Of a stretch of 64,000 nucleotides of DNA, positions 10,801-22,845 are shown piece after piece. The stretch is from NCBI GenBank assembly GCA_030272155.1, contig CP126198.1, positions 4,588,001 through 4,652,000 of the forward strand. Direction: 5' to 3'. Origin of the DNA: Tetradesmus obliquus. Lineage: Eukaryota; Chlorophyta; Chlorophyceae; Sphaeropleales; Scenedesmaceae. The position numbers and the translations under genes are program-made. Each line of letters begins with the position of its first letter. The stretch's first letter is position 1. A model generated the notes under the pieces. The model searched no databases. It saw only the letters and a list, made by a program, of their open reading frames with translations, and was not told the DNA's origin.

Positions 10801-13800
10801 AATCAACTAACCTTATTTTCCTGGTCTTCTTGTGCAGGCGCGGACGTCATGATCTACTACAACCGCACTCAGAGCGAGGCGCTGCGTGAGCGCAACCGCA
10901 TCCAGGCAACCCTGGGCTACAACGCATGGGAGATGAACCCTGAGCAGGCGCGCGTGGACTTCTACCCGAGCCCCATCCCGCACGTGGACAACTCCGACTT
11001 CTGGGCGACGCGCTTCAGGGTGAGTGGCGGTGTGAAGTTGGGTGTGAAGTTTGTGGTGTGAAGTCCTTGGTGTGAAGTTGGTGGTGTTGTGGTGGGAGAA
11101 TGACATCTACCCGAGCCCCATCCCGCACGTGGACGACTCCGACTTCTGGTGTGGTTGATTACCATCAATAATCAAAGCAACACGCTATCACAAACCGCCC
11201 TCCTGACGTTATCACCAGGTGAGTGACTGGATGTCACAAGACTTTTGTCAACATGTGTCACTATCTGTCATTTTTGCAGATCCCGGAGAACGTGTACGAA
11301 CTCAACTTTGTGATGACGGACGGCGAGTCGCTGTTCGACAACAACAACGGCCAGGACAATCACTGCTGCCTTACTGTCACCAACTGTCACATACTGTCAC
11401 TAACTGTCATTTTTGCAGATCCCGGAGAACGTGTACGAGCTCAACTTTGTGATGACGGACGGCGAGAGCCTCTTTGACAACAACAATGGCCAGGACTACA
11501 CCTACGCCCTGCAGGCGGGCATCACCTGGGAGGAGTGGCAGGTGCAGGCGGTGGAGCGGGAGGAGGCGCAGGCACGCGCAGCAGTGGAGGCGGAGGAGGT
11601 GCGGCGCTGCGGTTGACTTGGTATGTTTGGGCATGTTTGGGCATGCGCGGTTGGGCATGCACGGCAACCAAGTGCGGCTCCCAGGGCTGAGATGACGCTG
11701 CTTGTTGGCATGATGGCTGTGGGTATGCCGGTGGTTTGCTTGGAACTGCCGGGCGTTGTCGTTGACCTTGCTGATCTTGTCTTGCTGCTGCTGCTGCTGC
11801 TGCTGCAGGCGCGGCGTGCGGAGGAGGCCAAGCAGGCTGCCGAGGAGAAGAAGAAGCGGGACAGGGACAACGCCACCAAGCGCGTGACAGGTGCGGCGTG
11901 TGTGTTTTGTATTTTCCTGCACAGCCATGGCGTGTGTGAACTTTTTGCTGGCTTCAGGCAGCAAGGCCAGCAAGACAACATGTGCAATTGTTTGTTGAAA
12001 AAACGAGAAATGCCTGTGTGTGGCGTATTTGGGTGCGGCAAAGGCAGCAGCATCCAGTTATCGTGCATCCAATCAGGATCCAGTGCTTGTTTTTGCACCC
12101 GCAGACCTGAAGAACGGCTTTAGGTGGCTGCGCGAGGGCGGTGTCAACAAGCGCAAGGTCAGCGATGACCCCAAACAAATCAAATAAACTTACCATTGAT
12201 TTATTTGTCGTTTTCTCCCACCCCGCAGACCTGAAGAACGGCTTTGTGTGGCTGCGTGAGGGCGGTATGAACAAGCGCAAGGTGTCTGATGACCCTGATG
12301 CCAAGACCTGGTGGAGCATGGCACCCACCCCCATCTCACAAACCTCTTTCAACCCTATGTTTTCACCCCGCAGATCTGAGAAATGCTTTATTGTGTGACC
12401 CGATAAGCAGCATCCACTTATCGTGCGTCCTGTGCTTGTTTGTCATACCCGCAGACCTCAAGAACGGCTTTGTGTGGCTGCGCGAGGGCGGCGTGAACAA
12501 GCGCAAGGAGAACGACCACATAGAATCACCATCAAAACTTTGCGTGTATTGCTTCTGTTTGTTGTATCTATCCACCCCGCAGACCTCAAGAACGGCTTTG
12601 TGTGGCTGCGCGAGGGCGGCGTGAACAAGCGCAAGGTGTCTGATGACCCTGATGCCAAGACCTGGTGGAGCGTGGCACCCACCCCCCTGGTGGCTGGCAA
12701 GACAGCCACGCTGCTGTACAACAGCAAGGCGGGGCCGCTGGCGTGGATTGAGGACAAGCGGCCCAAGGGCAAGGTCGTCACATCAAGTGGGTGACAAAAA
12801 TATGACGTTATGTGACATTAGTGTGACAGCATTGTGACAGAGTGTGACACAAGCTGTTGAAGTAAAGACAAGCGGCCCGAGGGCAAGGTCGTCACATCAA
12901 GTGAGTGACAATGTATGACAACATCGTCGCATTTGTAACATGTTAAATTTGCTGTGTTGCGGTAGGGAGAATTGTGGAGAGCCAGCTCAGCACAGTTGAG
13001 CTGCCATCAAGGAGCAGCCTCTGCCCACAAGGTTGTTACATCGCAAGTCACATTGTTACACCATATGTTACATTTATAAACATGTTGTGTGTTATTTCTG
13101 CTGCAGAGATGATGCCGGAGGGCCAGCAGGTGCCCAAGCTGCTGCGCGGCTTCAACAACTGGGCCATCAAGGAGCAGCCGCTGCCCATGAAGTTGTTATG
13201 TCATTGCTACATTTGTAACGTGTTACGTGTTAATTCTGCTGCAGAGACGATGCCGGAGGGCCAGCAGGTGCCCAAGCTGCTACGCGGCTTCAACAACTGG
13301 GCCATCAAGGAGCAGCCGCTGCCCATGAAGTTCAGCCGCATCACCGGCGAGGAGGATGAACTCTGGTGGGAAGTTGACTTTGAAGTTCCCAAGGACGCGG
13401 CCTGCGTGAACTTCGTGGTGAACTGCGAGAACGGCTGGGACAACAACGGCGGCAAGGACCACAAGGTGGGTGGGGCTTTGGGGTTGGTTTGAAAAATAAG
13501 TGAGGCAGCCGACATGACAGTGTGACACAAGTGCAGCCAGGGGGATATGCAGCCGGAATTGCTATCACTGCGCCTACCTGTGGCGATCAAGGCCTCCACA
13601 ATCAACTCACTTGCCGTTAGACCGCTGCTGTTGTAGCTGAAGTTCTCGTCACGCAACGCTCCTGGGGCTGCTGACATGTGCACATTCAAGGCTGATGGAT
13701 GCAAACACATTGCCGCTGCTACTGCAATGCACGCGCAGGTGGCTGTGGCACTGCCGCCGCCCTACACGGCTGAGACGGTCAACGAGTGGGCTGAGTCCTT

Positions 13801-15431
13801 CTTTGAGGGCTTCCTGGCTGAGGAGACTGCCACGCGGCTCAAGGCAGAGGAGGAGGCAGCGATCAGGGACGCCAAGCGGCTCAAGGAGCGCACGGAACAA
13901 AAGGTGAGTTCAGTAAACTGACGCTGCTTTTGTTGTTGAGGCCAAAACAGACAGGTTATCTTGCAGACTGTGCGGCAGTCGGAGATGCCAAGCAGCTCAA
14001 GCAGCGCACCGCAGTACAGGTGAGAGCTTGGTTTCTGGTGTTTGATCGCTTCTGGTGTAAGAGGGCTTCCTGGCTGAGGAGACAGCAACAGCGGCTCAAG
14101 GCAGAGGAGGAGGAGGCGATCAGGGACGCCAAGCGGCTCAAGGAGCACACCGAGCAAAAGGTGGGATGCATTGTTGATGGATTCACAGGAAGAGCAATCT
14201 AATAGTCCTAAGTGGGTCCTGGTCGTCATTTATGGGCCCTATAACAATGCCAAAGATAGGAAGAGCCACAAAATATTGGGTTGTGACTGCCGCCGGGGCG
14301 GAGTCTGCTGCTGGATATGGTGCCTGGCGACCCTGCCAACACTTTGGCTCTGCAGGCCATCAACAGCATGCGTGTGACTGTTAAAAAGTGCTGTAGCACA
14401 CAGCTAACACACTCAAATGTGTCTGTTGTGCCTGCAGGAGAAGGCCAAGGCGGTGCTGCGGCGGCAGATGAAGCACGTGATGTTCACGGAGCCATCATAA
14501 CATCTCAATGCATGATTTGACTGTTATAACATAATTTGAATTGCCTTGACTTTCTGTGCCTGCAGGAGAAGGCCAAGGCGGTGCTGCGGCAACAGACGAA
14601 GCACGTCATGTTCACGGAGCCATCATATCATATTTCAAAATGTGTTGAACTTATGTGCCTGCAGGAGAAGGCCAAGGCGGTGCTGCGGCGGCAGATGAAG
14701 CACGTCATGTTCACGGAGCCTGAGGTCATTGAGGCGGGCAAGCCCGTCACGGTCTACTACTGCCCCGACGACACAGCACTGGCAGGCAGCAAGTGAGCGC
14801 CTTTTTTGTTTTGGATTGTTATTCTTTGACTTTAAAAACCTGTTTAAATTCCGAGGCGGGCAAGCCCGTCACGGTCTACTACTGCCCCGACGACACTGCA
14901 CTGGCAGGCAGCAAGTGAGTGGTATCACTGTGTTGGCTGCAGTCTACCTTTGCAGCAGCTCCAAAGTGCTGCATCGGTGACGACTCCCGTCATGCTGTGG
15001 AGGGAACAGCACCAACAGCGCGAGGCGGAGCAAAGGCTTTCAAATTTCAGACATCGCTTGCTGTTCATGTTGAGCGTACAGCTAACACAGTCTTCATTTG
15101 TTGTGCTGTGCTGCTTTGCGCTGCTGCAGCCAAGTCTACTTCACAGGCGGCTTCAACCGCTGGGCGCACAAGCGCCAGCTGGGCCCTGCAGCGATGCGAC
15201 CGCCAGGCATCAACGGCAGGCACTGGCAGGTGAGGCTGCTGCTGCTGCTGCCGCTGCTGCTGCTGCTGAACCAGAGGCAGCATGTATCAGCGTGTTGAGC
15301 TTCCTATCATCAAGCCGTGGGGTTAACAGCACAATTGTTGCTCAGCCCTGCTTGACGACGCGCTGGGAGGGCAGCTGTAGGCTGTGCCTGAGGGGCAGCG
15401 CTTGTCATAATGATCAAGGAGGAGTGCTCAG

Positions 15432-15463
<32 letters not shown>

Positions 15464-16111
15464 CAGATTCGCTTCAACGTGCCCAAGGACGCGCTGCAGC
15501 TGGACTTTGTGTTCAGCAACGTGCCAGGCGGTGACGGCCTCTACGACAGCCGCAGCGGCTTCGACTACCACCTGCCCATAACCGTGAGTATGTTTGACTG
15601 GCAGCAGTGTGTTTGACTGAGCTTCGACTTTGTTTGACCCAGGCATTGACTGTAAAGTGAACGGCCTGTATGACAGCCGCAGCGGCTTGGACTACCACCT
15701 GCAGCTCATGGTGAGCTGGGGACACAACATGTTTGACTGTCGATACTGTGTTTAACTGACGGTAGACTGTGTTTGACCAGGCGTTGCCTGTGGAGCGACA
15801 GCTTGTATGACGGCCGCAACGGCTTCAACTACCACCTGCCCATCACTGCAAGAGGCATGTGTGATTGGCGGCAGGGTTCATCCAAGTGAGAAGAGTTGAC
15901 TTCGTTTGACCGAGGTGTGCAGGCATCTATGACAGCCGCGTTGTGAAGATGCTTGGGGGTTTGCACGTGGGCAACATCCCGGCTGCAGCCACTCACGCAA
16001 CTGCTGCTGCTGCTGCTGTTTCTTGCAGGGCGGCATCGGCAAGGCCTGGGCGGCTGCACGTGATCAACACCCCTGCTGCAGCATCCCACAAACACACACC
16101 CACACCCTTCA

Positions 16112-16145
<34 letters not shown>

Positions 16146-19100
16146 ACTTCAGGGCGGCATCGGCAAGATGCCTGGGCGGCTGCACGTGGTCAACACCCCT
16201 GCTGCAGCATGCGACAAAAACACACACACACACACACACACCCCCCTCTTAAACTCCTGCTGCTGCTGCTGCTGCTGTTCTTTTAGGGCGGCATCGGCAA
16301 GATGCCTGGGCGGCTGCACGTGGTCAACATTGCAGTGGAGATGGCACCAGTGGCCAAGGTCGGCGGCCTGGGCGACGTTGTGACAGCGCTTGGCAGGGCG
16401 GTGCAGGAGGAGGGCCACCTGGTGGAGGTCATCCTGCCGCGGTGGGTGGCGGCTGTTACATTGTTATGTTTTTGTGTTATTGTTGGTAATTTGACCGCTG
16501 GCATATGGCTTGCACCTGTGTTGGCGGCCTGGGTGACGTGGTGACAGCGCTGGGCAGGGCGGTGCAGGAGGAGGGCCACCTGGTGGAGGTCATCCTGCCG
16601 CCGTGCGTGGCGGCTGTTACATTTTTACATTGTTATGTTATTGTTGTCATCACCCCTGCCAGATGGTATGGAGGTCGAGAGGTGTGGGTTGTTTCATGAC
16701 TGTCACCTGCAATTGCTGTCTCTGATTGCCTGGCCAGATGCTCCGCTTGACCCATACAACCCCCACTCTGAACTTTTGCTCTGCATGACATTCAACCCCA
16801 GTTTTTGCATTCGTCATTTTGTCGCGCAGGTACGACTTCTTCCTGCAGTCGCCGGTGCTGGCGGGCCAGATGCGCTACGAGACGGAGTTTGACTGGGGCG
16901 GCACGCGCATCTTTGTGAGCACCGTTATCGTGGAGGGCCTGCGCTGCTTCTTCATCGAGCCGCGCAACGGCTTCTTCCAGACGCCCACCGTGTACGGCCG
17001 CTACGACGACGAGGTGGGCGGCGTGCCACGGCGGGAGGGTTTTGCAGGAGGTTTTGAGGCAGGAGGTTTTGAAGGTTGAAAGGAGAGCAGGGTTTTGGGG
17101 TTTGGGAAGGAGTTGGTGTCGGAGAGCTGACGGGTCCTGCAAGCTTGCAAATGTTTGCACAACAGTGGATATGTTGAGTGTATGCAGTCCTGGCGCTGGT
17201 ACGTGGCTTGTTACTGACATGTTATTGTCCGGTCAAACCTTTGCAGGTGCGCTTTGACTTCTTCTGCAAGGCCGCGCTGGAGTTCTTGCTGAAGACTGGC
17301 AGGAACCCCGACATCCTGCACTGCCACGACTGGAGCACTGCACACGTGGCCAAGTCCTTCTGGGAGGACTACCAGCCGTACGGCCTGTCGAAGCCCAAGG
17401 TGCTTGCAGGAACTTACAGGAAACATGCAGCAGCTTGCAGGAAGCTTGCAGGAAGCATGTGGGCTGGGTGATCTTGATTCAGGATCTTGCTGTGCCGTTG
17501 CGGATGGATGGTAGCGTCCAGCGGCAATGTGCCCTGCTTGCTGCTTTTATCTGAATAAGCACATCAGCAGCATGCTCTCAAGCTTCTGGTTTTCTGAAGC
17601 TTCTTGCCCACCTGCTGCTGCTCGCGCTGAACTTCCAGGTCATCTTCACCATCCATAACATGAACTACGGGCAGAAGAAGATCGCAGAGGCGGCCAACTA
17701 CTGCCAGAAGTTCACCACGGTGTCACCCACCTACGCCTTCGAGGTGGGTACTGCGTACACCATGCCGTCGCGGGCGACATTTGCCTGCAACAAAGTTGTC
17801 ATTTGCGTGTTTTTGCACTGCCAGAAGTTCACCACCGTGTCACCCACATACGCCTTCGAGGTGGGTACTGCATACACCGTGCCGTCGCGGGCGACATATG
17901 CCTGCAACAAAGTTGTCATTTGCGTAATTTGTACTGCCAGAAGTTCACCACCGTGTCACCCACCTGCGCGTTCGAGGTGCGCACCGCTGCGCGCCCATGT
18001 GCCGCATCTGCAGCTGGGGGCGTCTTTTGGCATCTGCAAAGCGCTGTACTAGTGCCTGGTCTGCCTCCATGCCTGATGTGTTTGCCCACAATGTTACTTT
18101 CCCCGTCTCGCGCAGGTGGGCGCACACCCTGTCAACAATATGTGTTCCAATTACCTGCGTGCAACATATGCTTGCACCAACTCTGTCATTTGCTTGTTAT
18201 TGTATTGTCATTTTGTGTGCAGGTGGGCTCTCACCCCGCCATCGCCGGGCAGACGCACAAGTTCATGGGCATCCGCAACGGCATCGACACAGAGCTGTGG
18301 AGCCCCACGGAGAACAAGTTCCTGCCGCTGCCTTACGACGCTGACACGGCAGAGGAGGGCAAGCGCAGGTGCGGCGGTTTGTTATGAATGCATGCAGGGC
18401 GGGAAGGGGTCTGCATCTTTAGTCCTGCCATGTTCAGGAATTCAGAAGACAGCGTATTTTTTGCAGCCGCTTACTTGATGGGAAAGAATGCGCAAGCGCG
18501 TCAGCATGAGCGGCTGGCAGGACAAGCCCATGGCGGTGTTTTATACTTGCTGCTGCTGCTGCGTCTGCCTGTGCTGCTGCTGCTGCCAGGGCGCGCGAGC
18601 AGCTGCGCCAGCGCGTGAACATGAGCGGCTGGCAGGACAAGCCCATCGTGGCCATGTCTAAACCTTTCTGCTGCTGGTGCTGCTGCTGCTGCTGCTGCTG
18701 CTGTGTCTGCCTGTGCTGCTGCTGCTGCTGCTTCCAGGGCGCGCGAGCAGCTGCGCCAGCGCGTCAACATGAGCGGCTGGCAGGACAAGCCCATTGTGGC
18801 AGTGGTCAGCCGCCTGACCCCGCAGAAGGGAGTGCACCTCATCAAGCACGCGGCATACAAGGTGGGGGCTGCTGCTGCTGCGGCTGCTGCTGCTGTGCTT
18901 GTATGTGCTGTTGCATCTCATCAGGCATGCGGCGTACAAAGTCGGCTCTGCTGAAACTGGCGATTGCGTTATTGCGGCTGCGCGTGGCTGTATAGCAGAC
19001 ATACTCCGTCGCTTGGTGCTGAGGAGTTTATCGGCAAAAGGCTTCACCTGTTGGCAGCCTTTCTTCAGCTCTTGTTGCGAATGGTGACGGAGCACCAGTT

Positions 19101-20724
19101 CCAGCAAACTGTCTTGTCACTGCTACTGCTGTGCAGGCACTTGACCGCGGCTGCCAGTTTGTGCTGCTGGGCAGTGCGCCGGACCCCAAGGTGCAGGCCG
19201 AGTTTGATGAGCTGGCAAACGAGCTGGGACACGGCCACGTGCAGGACGCCGGCTTTGTGTTTGCGTACGACGAGCCGCTGAGCCACCTGATCTACGCAGG
19301 CGCTGACGTCATCCTGGTGCCCAGCAACTTCGAGCCCTGCGGCCTCACGCAGGTGTGTTGCAACATGTTATAACATGTTATGACATGCGATGGCGGCCTC
19401 TGGGCTGGCTTCAATGGGGCAGCAGATGTACAGCGATTACAAACAATACGGCAATGCGAGCCTGACTCGGCACACGTACCAGCCCGGCTTGTACGAAAAG
19501 CAAGGATAGCGAATTAGTATGGAATGTGATTCATTTTTCTTGTGAAGTACTAAACATGGCACCCAAAAGCAAAAAAGCCGCGACGCGCACATTCTACCGC
19601 ATAAAGGTCAAATGCACTCGCCCCAATGAGCCGCACGAGACAGAGGAGAACATTCCCGACACCGGCGACTTCATTGATGACCTCAACGACTTGCATGTTA
19701 TGACATGTTACATTATGTCCATATTCGTGGCAGGTTTCTGCAGCCACATGTCTCCACTTCTGCAGTCTTGCTTTTTATTTGTCAGCGACTGCTGCACATG
19801 CTGCTCTTGATCACACCCCTGCTCACTCTTCTGTTCCCTGCTGCTGCTGCTGCTGCTGCTGCAGATGATCGCCATGCGCTACGGTGCGGTGCCTGTGGTG
19901 CGCCACACTGGCGGGCTGCGTGACACGGTGTTTGACGTGGACAATGACAAGCCCCGTGCAGCCTGGGAGGTGGTGGGCAGCAGCGACTACTTGCGGGACA
20001 AGGTGGACGAGACCAACGGCTTCGCCTTCGAGGTGCGGTGGTTTGGCGGTATTGTGCAAACAAAGGGTTGTTTGCGCTTTGCGCGTGACCATCAGCTTTG
20101 TGTTTGAAGGGGCGGCGGTGTCTTGCTGTGGTTTTGTGGTGTGCGCTGCACACTGCTTTGAATTCACTGCTGTCAGCTTCATGCGGGACAAGGTGGACGA
20201 CACCAACGGCGTCGCCTTCGTGAGGTGCGGTGGTTGGTGGCGCTTTGCCAAGAGGTGTTGCAGAATGTGTTGGCAGCATCAGGGCTTGTTGCACACAGCC
20301 CTGTGACCGGCCCTGCCCCGCATCATCTGCGTGTAGACACTGCCACCTCCATGCTCACAGAATGACGTCATTCTTAGGGTTTCATCAATCCCTGCCTTAA
20401 ATCACCATGCCTGGTTTGTGTATTTGGCTGTTTTCTTGCGCAGGGCATGGACTCTGACGGCTTGGACTACGCCTTTAACCGCTGCCTCTACCAGTATCTG
20501 ATCCTTACACATGTGATTCTCACACGTCCTCTTGTTGTCAAATGCGTTTGCAGGGCATGGACTCTGACGGCTTTGACTACGCCTTCAACCGCTGCATCGA
20601 CGCCTACTACAACGACCGGGCGTGGTTCAGGGCGCTGCAGGCGCGCGTCATGCGCCAGGACTGGAGCTGGAACAGGCCAGCCATCGACTACGTGGAGCTC
20701 TACTACAGCGCCATCCGCTCGTAA
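7877..20724 (+). CDS. SS3: soluble starch synthase III (GT5 with three CBM53 modules), 5' exon(s) unresolved
   Basis: Plastid ADP-glucose:alpha-1,4-glucan glucosyltransferase that elongates amylopectin. Resolved exons: 7877-7993, 8567-8806, 9188-10343, 10838-11019, 11419-11598, 11809-11890, 12583-12786, 13245-13465, 13739-13903, 14665-14792, 15130-15229, 15467-15583, 16287-16441, 16830-17013, 17247-17399, 17639-17743, 18223-18368, 18738-18861, 19137-19352, 19865-20032 and 20554-20724. Phases agree throughout and give 1437 residues. In order: a short coiled-coil-like segment, a long Ala/Pro/Ser/Gln-rich linker, three starch-binding CBM53 repeats (YELNFVMTDG; LLRGFNNWAIK; VYFTGGFNRWAHK), then the GT5 catalytic domain. 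The catalytic domain shows KVGGLGDVV (ADP-glucose binding), DILHCHDWST, IRNGIDTELWSP, VSRLTPQKG, VPSNFEPCGLTQ and RHTGGLRDTV. It ends at IDYVELYYSAIRS and a stop. No key residue appears missing. Most introns carry partial copies of the adjoining exons. It converges on the NYN-domain gene. Confidence 0.95.
10413..10532 (+). repeat. two downstream copies of the end of SS3 exon 9188-10343
   Basis: Copies at 10413-10467 and about 10515-10532 repeat the SWLIFTVPEKPVAG-coding exon end, each followed by a GT donor. Confidence 0.85.
10576..10650 (-). repeat. dispersed repeat, copy 1 (inside an SS3 intron)
   Basis: On the minus strand this shares a core (GCATTGCTTGAAGGTGCGCA) and a preceding GGGCGGGA.GTC.CCTGG region with 22745-22802 and 24868-24955. 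Probably one family of short non-autonomous elements. Confidence 0.65.
11105..11357 (+). repeat. paired exon-edge copies in one SS3 intron
   Basis: The intron 11020-11418 holds a copy of the upstream exon's 3' end (about 11105-11149, YPSPIPHVD) followed by a copy of the downstream exon's 5' start (11280-11357, PENVYELNFVMTDGE). This one intron shows the polarity of the duplications clearly. Confidence 0.9.
12105..12507 (+). repeat. four upstream copies of the start of SS3 exon 12583-12786
   Basis: Copies at 12105-12157, 12229-12333, about 12374-12398 (degenerate) and 12455-12507 each begin with a CCCGCAG-type acceptor and encode (D)LKNGF..WLREGG..KRK. The copy at 12229 extends about 105 nt into the exon. 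A copy of the exon's 3' end with a stronger donor (GTGAGT) lies downstream at about 12867-12900. Confidence 0.92.
12996..13194 (+). repeat. two upstream copies of the start of SS3 exon 13245-13465
   Basis: A short copy at about 12996-13031 and a nearly exact 88-nt copy at 13107-13194 (MPEGQQVPKLLRGFNNW), each ending at the same exon position. Both upstream introns use the same AT-rich TGTTAC-containing sequence before the acceptor. Confidence 0.88.
13972..14160 (+). repeat. two downstream copies of the end of SS3 exon 13739-13903
   Basis: Copies at about 13972-14020 and 14061-14160 repeat the EEEAAIRDAKRLKE..EQK coding end and are followed by GTGAG or GTGGG donors. Confidence 0.87.
14438..14914 (+). 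repeat. copies flanking SS3 exon 14665-14792
   Basis: Two upstream copies of the exon start (14438-14493 and 14566-14621, EKAKAVLR.Q.KHVMFTEP) and one downstream copy of the exon end (14853-14914, EAGKPVTVYYCPDDTALAGS plus the donor). Confidence 0.9.
15661..15942 (+). repeat. downstream copies of the end of SS3 exon 15467-15583
   Basis: Copies at 15661-15710 and 15798-15847, and a fragment near 15931-15942, repeat GLYDSRSGFDYHLPI. Divergence is already enough to change residues. Confidence 0.82.
15947..16196 (+). repeat. three upstream copies of the start of SS3 exon 16287-16441
   Basis: Copies near 15947-15978 (degenerate), 16029-16071 and 16153-16196 repeat GGIGK.PGRLHVVN and its acceptor. 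(CTG)n or (CA)n tracts lie before each acceptor. Confidence 0.87.
16520..16602 (+). repeat. downstream copy of the end of SS3 exon 16287-16441
   Basis: Repeats the VGGLGDVVTALGRAVQEEGH coding end with its donor, so a second copy of the substrate-binding loop lies in the intron. Confidence 0.9.
17819..17976 (+). repeat. two downstream copies of the end of SS3 exon 17639-17743
   Basis: Copies at 17819-17860 and 17934-17976 repeat CQKFTTVSPTYAFE plus the donor. The repeated unit includes about 75 nt of intron. Confidence 0.88.
18499..18654 (+). repeat. upstream copies of the start of SS3 exon 18738-18861
   Basis: A fragment at about 18499-18535 and a copy at 18590-18654 repeat AREQLRQRVNMSGWQDKP. 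(CTG)n tracts precede the acceptors of the 18590 copy and of the true exon. Confidence 0.86.
19388..19693 (+). mobile_element. 306-bp foreign-looking insert in an SS3 intron, bounded by 14-bp direct repeats
   Basis: The intron 19353-19864 contains a block bounded by identical 14-bp copies of CATGTTATGACATG (19374-19387 and 19694-19707). Inside are a complete 39-codon ORF (19390-19509, ending TYQPGLYEKQG), a 46-nt A/T-rich spacer, and the start of a second ORF (ATG at 19556, MAPKSKKAATRTFYRIKV...) that stays open to the right-hand repeat. Codon use is unlike the neighbours: there is no CAG bias and Lys/Tyr/Asn content is high. Two closely spaced ORFs suggest a fragment of a compact genome such as a small virus or a virus-like transposon. 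The family was not recognised. The flanking repeat is nearly palindromic and related sequence recurs nearby, so it may not be a true target-site duplication. Confidence 0.6.
20180..20490 (+). repeat. exon-edge copies between the last two SS3 exons
   Basis: About 20180-20222 repeats the end of exon 19865-20032 (RDKVD.TNG.AFE). About 20447-20490 repeats the start of the last exon (GMDSDGLDYAFNRC). Confidence 0.86.
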
Positions 20725-22845
20725 AGCAACAGCAGTAGCAGCAGCAGCAGCGCCCGGACTGGAGCTGGAACAGGCCAGCCATCGACTACGTGGAGCTGTA
20801 TTACTATGCCATCCGCTCGTAAAGCAACGGCAGCAGCAGCGGCAGCAGTGATGCAAGCAGCAGCAGCAGTAGCGGCGGCAGGAGCAGCAGCGACTACTTG
20901 AGCTCTACTACAGCATGATCAGGAGCCAGGCAGTGAGCCTGGTTGGAGCAGCGGCAGCGGCGGCAGCAGCCGCAGCAGTGGCAGCAGCAGCAGCAGCAGC
21001 ATCGACTACGTGGAGCTCTACTACTCTGCCATCCGCAGCTAAGCAGCAGCAGCAGCATCACCGCGTGCAACTGTGTGGCGGGGTTACGGCGGCAGCAGCA
21101 ACAGCAGCAACAGCCGCTGTACGGAGCTGTACTCTGCTGGTATGCGTAGCTGTGTGCCGGCGCTTGTTTTCCTGCAGCTGTGCACCGGCGTAGTTTGTGC
21201 CAGCTGCTGCCAGATGCGTCCCTTGCGTGCTTGGCTGGTGTTAGCAGCTGCGTGGCTGAAGTAAGGGCAGCTGTGCAGTGGTGAAGGCATTGTGCTGTTC
21301 AGGGTAAAGGCTTTTCTGCATTGGGGCTGTTCAAGGGTGTTGAGGCAGGGGTGTTATGTGGGGTATGGGATGTGGGCGGATCGGGACGCGATGCCTTGCA
21401 CATATGTGGCTCATGCATTCGGCGTGAACTCAAAAATTGCTGGTGGCGGCAGAGCAGGGCAAGGAAGGGTCCCGTGTTACATTGCGTGTTACATTCCGTG
21501 TTACATTTGCAGGATGCTGGCAGTCACCTATTGTGGCTGCTTGTGGGGTTCGCACAACATCACCGCTGCATCAGTCGGCGTCAGTGCAATCAGGGGGTTG
21601 TAGGGTTTTGGGTGTGTTCCCTAAACCCCTAAACCCTAGACATCACCGTTGCATCGGTCGGCATCAGTGCATTAGCTCCCAGCCTGTGTGGAGGGTCACT
21701 GGTTGAGCTACACGTGCATGTGCTGCGTGGCAGTTGGGTTGCAGAGCATTGGCTCACGGCTGCGTTTGAAGTGCACGGTGTGTGTATGCTCGCAGCGGTT
21801 GGTGTTGTGGTTGGTGTTGTGATAGTCATATATGTACTGGCATTGTGTGGCAGTATGTTTCGGCATGGAAGGGCAGCAGGGGCGTATTTGCAGTGGCATC
21901 AGCATTGCTTCTCTCAGCTGCAGCCCTCTGTACGAACCTCATGGAAGTCTAGCAGTTAGGTTGTGGTGTGCCAAAACATCAGGTTGTTTGGCGGCTGTGT
22001 GCGCATGTGTGGTGCACTGCAATGCAAGGAGGATATGAAACATGTGCATTTGTTGAGCAGCACTCTATGCGTTGATGTGTGTGAGTACCGCGCTGGCTTG
22101 GCACAATTGTTGAGCTTTTTACAGTTTAACGGCTCATCAGCAGTCAGTGCGCATGAGGCGTGTGGTCAGGGCACTGGCGCAGCGGTGATCTGTCCAAAAA
22201 GCAGTTGTAGGGACAGGTCGCAAGGTGGTCAAAGTTTGACTGAACAATTTGACCAGGCAGCTGGGAGTACTGCTGGTGGCTGCAGGATTGCGCTGCGGCC
22301 TATCTGTGCATGCGCTAGGCCTGCAAGGAGGTCTTGTTTATGTTTCAGTCGTCAAGAAAGCTGGCACGATGGTGCGCCGGTGGCATTACACCGTGCATAT
22401 GTGTGGCGTATGCAGCAGCTCAAGTGTACTTGCATCCTTGTAACACTCAAAATGTGGGAGACAATGAATTGTGCTGAAGGCACAGGCATAGTATACTTCG
22501 GTGTACATGTGTTGCCAACGGCAGCCACTGCGCAGGCTGGAACTACCTGTGCCGCCGGTATTGCTGCAACCGTCGCCAGCAGAAAGTCAGCTCGCGTCGC
22601 TACGAAGATATTATTGAAATGCCTTGGCCTTGACCTTGGTACGTTTTACCCCTTGAAAAGAATGCCTCTGCTTGCAGCAGGCCCTCATGCAGCATCCAGC
22701 CATCAGCATCGTCAGGGTTCACATGTACCCAGCACCGCCATCCACATTGTTGGCGGGGGTCTTCTGGCTCAGCATTGCTTGAAGGTGCGCAGCTGTGCAT
22801 GACCAGCGTACTTTGGTATCCTGGCTTTGTCTAGAATTCGTCATT
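20725..22845. other. 3' region between the converging SS3 and NYN-domain genes
   Basis: Degenerate copies of the end of the last SS3 exon lie at about 20757-20823, 20884-20925 and 20999-21043 (YVELYYSAIRS-like, each with a stop), mixed with CAG/GCA repeats. A telomere-like tract (CCCTAAACCCCTAAACCCTA) lies near 21620. A dispersed-repeat copy is at 22745-22802. No further gene could be supported: open frames here lack splice or family support. Confidence 0.6.
22745..22802 (+). repeat. dispersed repeat, copy 2
   Basis: Shares AGCATTGCTTGAAGGTGCGC and flanking G-rich sequence with copies at 10576-10650 (opposite strand) and 24868-24955. Confidence 0.65.

Noticed and set aside
21963..22802. 279-codon open frame on the plus strand
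   Set aside because: No recognisable family or splice logic, Cys-rich random-looking composition, and it overlaps a dispersed repeat. It is probably chance in the intergenic DNA between converging genes.
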